From: Triticum aestivum
Taxonomy: Eukaryota; Streptophyta; Magnoliopsida; Poales; Poaceae
DNA: 64,000 bases
Assembly: GCF_018294505.1 (NCBI RefSeq)
Contig: NC_057808.1
Coordinates: 224,333,325-224,397,324 of the forward strand
Direction of reading: 5' to 3'
In this document: positions 58,701 through 64,000 of the stretch, piece by piece
Layout of the letters: the number at the start of each line of letters is the position of its first letter
Numbering within the stretch: the first letter of the stretch is position 1
The notes under the pieces: generated by a model
What the model was told of the DNA's origin: nothing
Databases searched by the model: none
The model's input: the letters and a program-made list of their open reading frames with translations, nothing else
Translations under genes and position numbers: made by a program

Positions 58701-60070
58701 GACAGATTTGGAGGCTGACTTGTGGGTCTACTAGGTTGACGTGTATGAAAGGTTTTGTCAACTTAGTCCACAAACGATTCTAGCAGCAGTGACCGTTGGA
58801 TGTTAATCCCACGGTCGTGCTACTTCTTCAATATCTGATCTTCTTGCTCCAGCCGCCCAAACCAGCGCCGGTGGGACTGCCTGCTCCCGCCTCCCGTGGC
58901 CAGCTGTGCTACCGCACAGGCCGCACCGCCCCACCCTTCTCCATTGCTGGCCAGGCCATTCCTCTACTCACTCACACCTCCTGTTATTTTCCGGCGACGG
59001 CAGCCAGACCAGTAAACCCTCGTACTCCCCACCGCATGGGAAACCACTGTCGAGTCTTCCCGGGCTCCCTGTCATTCCCTTCCTAGGCCTCGCCATCATC
59101 CACCGCCTTGGTGCTCTCAGCGCGTCGTGGTCAACATGGTCAACGAACGACATCCGTCGGACATGGACTGTACGTGGAGAGGCTGACAGCTGGGTCCATG
59201 GTCGCACACAAGGAAATGCCACCTTATTACGCGCAAAATAATGATTCCTCCACCTGACATCTGGGACCCACCGGAAGGGCCTCTGTATTTCGTGAAAAAA
59301 CGTTCCCCCCGCTGACAGGTCGGACCCACCAGCTATATCTTCGCACGCAAGGAAGTGCCTCCTTATTACGCACAAAAAAATGAATACTCCCCCTGCTAGC
59401 TGGGACCCAGCATAGTGGGAGGCTGACATGTGGGCCTACTAAGTTGACGGGGACGGAGGGCTTTGTCAACTTAGTCAATATGAACGATTCTAGCTCAAGT
59501 GACCATACGATGTCCATCCAACGGCCGTAGTGCTTCTTCAACCTCTTGTCTTCTTGCTCCAGCCGCCCAAAGCAGCGCCGGTCATGCCGCCTGCTCCTGC
59601 CTCCCGTGGCCGGCTGTGCTACCGCGGAGGCCTCACCGCCCCTACTACTCCCACCGCTGGCCAGGCCCTGCGGCGACGACAGCCTCACACCGCAGCCGAA
59701 CCAGTGAACCCTCGTACTCCTCTCCGCGTGGGCATCCACTGTCGCGTCTTCCCCGGCTCTGCGTCATCCCCTTCCTAGGCCTCGCCTTCTTCCACCGCCT
59801 TGGTGCTCTTGGTGCGGCGTGGTCAATGTGGTCAACGAACGACTTCCATCGGAAGAGTACTGTACGTGGAGAGGATGACAGCTGGATCCACGGCCGCAGC
59901 AAGGAAGTGCCTCCTTATTACGTGCAAAATAATGGTTCCTCCACCTGATAGCAAGGACCCACCGGACGGGCCACCGTATTTCACAAAAGAAAACATTTTC
60001 CCCTGACTGCTGGGACCCACCAGCTACATCTTCGCACGAAGGAAGTGCCTGACAGTCGGGACCCACCCGG
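58700..60070. repeat. CACTA 2 right subterminal duplication
   Basis: Unit near 58790 (GGATGTTAATCCCACGGTCG; CTTCTTGCTCCAGCCGCCCA) repeated near 59511, each followed by CTCCTTATTACGCGCAAAAT-type words. Homologous to 35220-36720. Confidence 0.75.
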
Positions 60071-60289
60071 TCGAAGCGTACGTAGCGTTGTCATTCTGGT
60101 TGCGAACGTGTACTTACATACTGGTCGATGTAGAGGCGCGCACATGTCGTAGTAGAGGCGCGCACGTAGCATGTACACATATGTACAACGGCCAGGGTGC
60201 AAGAAAGTAAATATGGCCACGTATGTACATACGGGCGGGGTCTCGAACGCCTACTCACGCATACGTACGGCCAGGGCTCGTGTACATGG

Positions 60290-61140
60290 CTAGGTCGGAA
60301 CAGAGAAACTGCGTCGTCGTGTTCATGGGGAGCCAACCGGCTGGGTCGGAATGGAATGCGTCGTCGTGTTCATCGGGAGCCAACCGGCTTGGAAGGAACA
60401 GACAATGGAAACGAGGCATGGCGTACCGCAGAACGGAGGAAACGGCCTTGTGTTCGACCAGCCACGGTCGAAACGGGATCCTGTTCATCAGGAGGGGTCT
60501 GGCGTACCGCAAAACGGAGGAAACGGACTTCACTTGGACCTCCTACGGTCGAAACGGGGTCCTGTTGACCGGGAGGGTTGTGGCGTACTGCAAAACGGAG
60601 GAAGCGGACTTGTGTTGGAGCGCTACGGTCGAAACGGGGGTCCTGTTCATTGGGAGGGGTGTGGCGTACCGCAAAATGGGACTCCACGGGATACTGTTCA
60701 TCTCCACCGTCGACCTCCTCTAGCCTCCACGGGCTACTGTTCTTCCACCTCGACCTCCTCCAGCCTCCACCTGCTCCTGTTCATCCACGGGCTCCTGTTC
60801 ATCGAGCCTCCACCGCGCGCTCCTCCACCAGCTACTGTTCAACCAGCCCTCTCCATGGGGTCCTGTTCAACCACCCCTCCACGGGCTACTGTTCATCCAG
60901 CCCTCCACCGACTACTATTCAACCAGCCCTCCACCGACTACTGTTCAACCAGCCATCCACGGGGTCCTGTTCATCCAGCCCTCCGCGGGGTCATGTTCAT
61001 CCACCGGCTCGATCGATCGGGCTACTGTTCATCCAGCGGCAATGGCCTCTACTACCACGGGGTCCTGTTCATCCAACCCCCCACCGGGAACTGTTCATCC
61101 AAACCCCCTCAACAACACTCACTGTTCATCCAGGGAAGGA
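60290..61140. repeat. GTCCTGTTGA and CTGTTCATCCA arrays of CACTA 2
   Basis: Diverged copies of the 71-bp-type unit (GTCGAAACGGGGTCCTGTTG) at 60460-60690, then CTGTTCATCC repeats. The 272-aa and 208-aa ORFs here are repeat artefacts. Confidence 0.75.
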
Positions 61141-61652
61141 GGCAGCAGTGTTCGATCGGCTTCAGTTAGCAGCAGTAGCGAAGGAATCACTCGGGTTCAG
61201 TTAACAGCAAGGGAACGATCGATCGCTCGGGCTCAGTAACGCATAGCCTGTAGTGCAATCGCTCGTGTTCAGTTAGAGCCCAATGCCTCACTCGGGTTTA
61301 GTTAGAGCCCAACGCCTCGCACACACGCGGTTACGTACGAGAGAAACGCGCATCGCTCGGCCCCCGACCACCCACCGTAACCGGGAACTCCCCGATATTT
61401 TCCTTGCCCTCGCTTCAACCACGGTTTTTTCCGTCACGGACGACCCAAAGAATGTCATGGAGCTGCGTCTCCTGCCCGCCCAGGACGAAAAGTCCATTTT
61501 CTGTCATGATTTTTGTCATAGAATTAGGACCCCACCACATCTATGATGATATCGGGTTTTGTCACAATTATCGTCATAGAAGTGTCACAAGTGTGACAGA
61601 AAAAAATTTCGTTCAGCCCAAAATGTCACGGATGTGTCTTTTCTTTGTAGTG

Positions 61653-61769
61653 CATGTTGATGCCGCTCCATGATAGCATGCCAAGTTTCATGAATTTCAG
61701 ACGAGTTCTGGATTTACTAGAATTTAAGAACCAGGCATCTCAATTTTGCGATCGAGTGACGGTGGCAGG
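61653..61769. repeat. Continuation of the interrupted 501-bp repeat unit
   Basis: After the CAT duplication the sequence continues GTTGATGCCGCTCCATGATA exactly as in the other units, to GGTGGCAGG at 61769, where a Copia LTR interrupts. Confidence 0.9.
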
Positions 61770-62625
61770 TGAAGGAAATATGCCCTAGAGGCAATAATAA
61801 AGTTATTATTTTATTTACTTATATCATGATAAATGTTTATTATTCATGCTAGAATTGTATTAACCGGAAACTTGATACATGTGTGAATACATAGACAAAA
61901 CAAAGTGTCCCTAGTATGCCTCTACTAGACTAGCTCGTTAATCAAAGATGGTTAAGTTTCTTAGCCATAGACATGTGTTGTCATTTGATGAACGGCATCA
62001 CATCATTAGAGAATGATGTGATGGACAAGACCCATCCGTTAGCTTAGCATTATGATCGTTAAGTTTTATTGCTATTGATTTCTTCATGACTTATACATGT
62101 TCCTCTGACTATGAGATTATGCAACTCCCGAATACCGCAGGAATGCTTAGTGTGCTATCAAACGTCACAACGTAACTGGGTGATTATAAAGATGCTCTAC
62201 AGGTGTCTCCGATGGTGTTTGTTGAGTTGGCACAGATCGAGATTAGGATTTGTCACTCCGATTGTTGGAGAGGTATCTCTGGGCCCTCTCGGTAATGCAC
62301 ATCACAATAAGCCTTGCAAGCAATGTGACTAATGAGTTAGTTGTGGGATGATGCATCACGGAACGAGTAATGAGACTTTCCGGTAACGAGATTGAACTAG
62401 GTATGGTGATACCGACGATCGAATCTCGGGCAAGTAACATACCGATGACAAAGGGAACAACGTATGTTGTTATGCGGTTTGATCGATAAAGATCTTCGTA
62501 GAATATGTAGGAGCCAATATGAGCATCCAGGTTCCGATATTGGTTATTGACCGGAGAGGTGTCTCGGTCATGTCCACATAGTTCTTGAACCCGTAGGGTC
62601 CGCACGCTTAACGTTCGATGACGAT
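61770..62625 (+). repeat. Truncated Copia LTR (5' half)
   Basis: Starts TGAAGGAAATATGCCC and follows the LTR of the 1395-10095 element to about the ACGTTCGATGACGAT position, then stops. Diverged from the other copies. No target duplication can be seen because the right end is lost. Confidence 0.88.
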
Positions 62626-62984
62626 TCACTGGTACGCGTCGGTCCTAAACAAACGGTTTTTAACCCCTTTCCGTGACGGCATTTGGACCTGTCGCCAAGT
62701 GAGTGTGGGTGATAGGGGGGTCCTTCCCACATGACCCAGAAACCGTCGGGGATATGCCCTCCTGGCACACACGTTCGGCAAAATGAGGTCGTGTGCGACC
62801 GGCGAGCGCTCAAATACGGAAATACGTACAGTAGAGCTAAAAATACAATTATACGGCGAAATTGTTTCCGGTCGCAAGTACATCCCACGCAGTTAGTCCC
62901 TGCTAAACGTTTCCGTTTGTATGTACATCCCACACAGTCGCTCCAAGGAAAATGTTTCCGTTCACAGGTGCATTTTTTGTGATT
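62626..62984. repeat. DNA-element segment with 45-bp tandem repeats
   Basis: Starts CACTGGTACGCGTCGG directly after the truncated LTR. GTTTCCG-led units at 62864, 62909 and 62954 (period 45 bp) contain ACATCCCAC(A/G)CAG. CACTGGT resembles a CACTA terminus, but no partner end is visible. Confidence 0.5.
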
Positions 62985-63862
62985 TTTCGGGGTTCGTTTG
63001 GACATTTTTATGCATTAATTGAGTTTTCAATGCATTTATGTGCATAATTCAAATTTGAACTACATGCACATGCTCCAGTGCATATAAATTGGTTGAAAAA
63101 TCAAATCTGTGTCCTTGGGTGCATGCTTAGGTCCCATGCAAGAAATGAGAATGAATTTCAAACACCAGGGCACCGTTGATTACCGGCAAAACATTGAGAT
63201 CCCTGGTTTTAAAATTATAGTAAATCCAAAATTCTGTTAACCATTCACATGACGCCATGTGTCTTGGTTTTAATGGTTGTAGGAGGTGCCGTGGGGACAA
63301 CTGCTTGACCTTGACTGAATGGGAGGCGTGCGAGCACCGTTCGGTGCGCAGGCTGACCGAGAGGCGTGCAAGCTGTCCTCGAGTGCGCAGGCTCACCGGG
63401 AAGCGTGCGAGTTGTACACTGTGCAGGCTCACTAGGAAGCAAGCCCTTTGACTTCCATGGCCGCCCGCCTTGCTCGCATCCTCTCCATTAATGGCGCCCA
63501 AGCCACAGTTTAATTTGCTTTTTAAATATAAAACACTCATCACAAACGTTTTAGTTAGAACATCCGTATGCAAACCGACAACTTCCCCAGGAAGCCAAGA
63601 GAAAATGTGTCGAGCAGGATTTCTGCAGCTCTTGATCGCAAACATTTTAGATAGAACACCCATATGCAAAGTGAGAGTAGCACAGGATTTGTGCATCCCT
63701 TCAACGCAAACGGTTGTTTTGGATGACCCGTGTGCAACCACGTACAAACAATTTGGTAAGATTTGTCAATCCTTGTAACACTGCGATTTGTCAAAATATG
63801 AAGCTAAAAATCACTAGCAGTATCTAATTTTTGCAACTAAAATTCAGTAATTAAGCATAGAT
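62985..63862. repeat. Right arm of the large inverted repeat
   Basis: 62985-63230 is the reverse complement of part of the 501-bp unit (for example GGGGTTCGTTTGGACATTTT). 63620-63862 is the reverse complement of 38858-39140. Between them lies a roughly 380-bp stretch with three units containing GCGTGC...GTGCAGGCT (63330-63440, about 38 bp each). Confidence 0.75.
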
Positions 63863-64000
63863 TTCATTCATAGATTAAGCAGTCGTTCTTAATTTATACA
63901 AACAGTTCAACTCGACAGCTGAACCGACCAAACTTTTACCCAATTGTTGCCAACCACGTACTGAAATAGCTAGTTCAACTATATATACTAGCTAATTTTA
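63863..64000. other. Flank right of the inverted repeat
   Basis: AT-rich, contains CAGTTCAACTCGACAGCTGA; nothing else recognised. Confidence 0.4.

Larger units (their letters stand above)
40737..61652 (-). mobile_element. CACTA transposon 2 (20.9 kb), non-autonomous
   Basis: Starts CACTACAAAAAAATACACTT and ends TTTGTAGTG with exact target duplications CAT at 40734-40736 and 61653-61655. It is inserted in a 501-bp tandem unit whose sequence continues cleanly on the other side. Same family and orientation as CACTA 1: same termini, GGCCC array (41130-41945), TnpA-like gene (minus strand, 42277-44554) and right-end arrays. No TnpD transposase domain was recognised. The cargo includes a repeat-protein ORF (53816-54553) and nested MITEs. 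Confidence 0.94.

Noticed and set aside
60351..61204. 272-aa and 208-aa overlapping ORFs
   Set aside because: Tandem array of CTGTTCATCCA-type words without stops; two frames equally open, so not coding.

Overview
The window is repeat-dominated plant nuclear DNA, almost certainly from a Triticeae grass (Triticum/Aegilops group). The evidence is the kind of elements present: a BARE/WIS/Angela-type Copia retrotransposon with 1.7-kb LTRs, a Gypsy LTR beginning TGATACGTCTCC, CACTA transposons with GGCCC-rich subterminal arrays, and Stowaway, Tourist and Mutator-type MITEs. No bacterial or organellar genes, tRNAs, rRNAs or CRISPR arrays were seen. Family and genus names come from pattern memory; no database was searched.

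Layout. (1) 1-13463 is a three-level nest. A complete but decayed Copia element (1395-10095, target duplication CCAAT) lies in the 3' internal part of a Gypsy element (1-1394, 10096-10754, 3' LTR 10755-12310). That Gypsy element lies in turn in an LTR of the same Copia family (12311-13463). (2) 13464-14486 is a Gypsy leader/LTR remnant, and 14487-14890 is a DNA-transposon-like end with an 84-bp repeat. (3) 15159-17070 is the only gene-like island outside the large transposons. It holds a broken WRN-type 3'-5' exonuclease gene and an intact 180-aa ORF of unknown function, both on the minus strand. (4) 17147-38579 is a 21.4-kb CACTA element (target duplication AGA). It sits between the ORF of the 180-aa protein and its probable TATA box at 38604-38612. 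(5) 38858-63862 is a large DNA-element-like structure. It has inverted arms and an array of 501-bp tandem repeats, and it is interrupted by a second 20.9-kb CACTA element of the same family (40737-61652, target duplication CAT) and by a truncated Copia LTR (61770-62625).

Both CACTA elements have GGCCC subterminal arrays, TnpA-like exons on the minus strand, a roughly 710-bp subterminal duplication near the right end, and interiors full of captured material. Neither shows a recognisable TnpD transposase, so both look non-autonomous. Their cargo includes a head-to-head pair of paralogous ORFs (one intact, one broken; 32077-33838), a 210-aa protein with 31-residue repeats (53921-54553, frame open to 53816), repeated exon modules of the TnpA-like gene, and several nested MITEs with exact target duplications.

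Both runs of ten Ns (29962-29971 and 37512-37521) are flanked by near-identical direct copies of the same sequence. This looks like unmerged contig overlap, so the lengths there should not be trusted.
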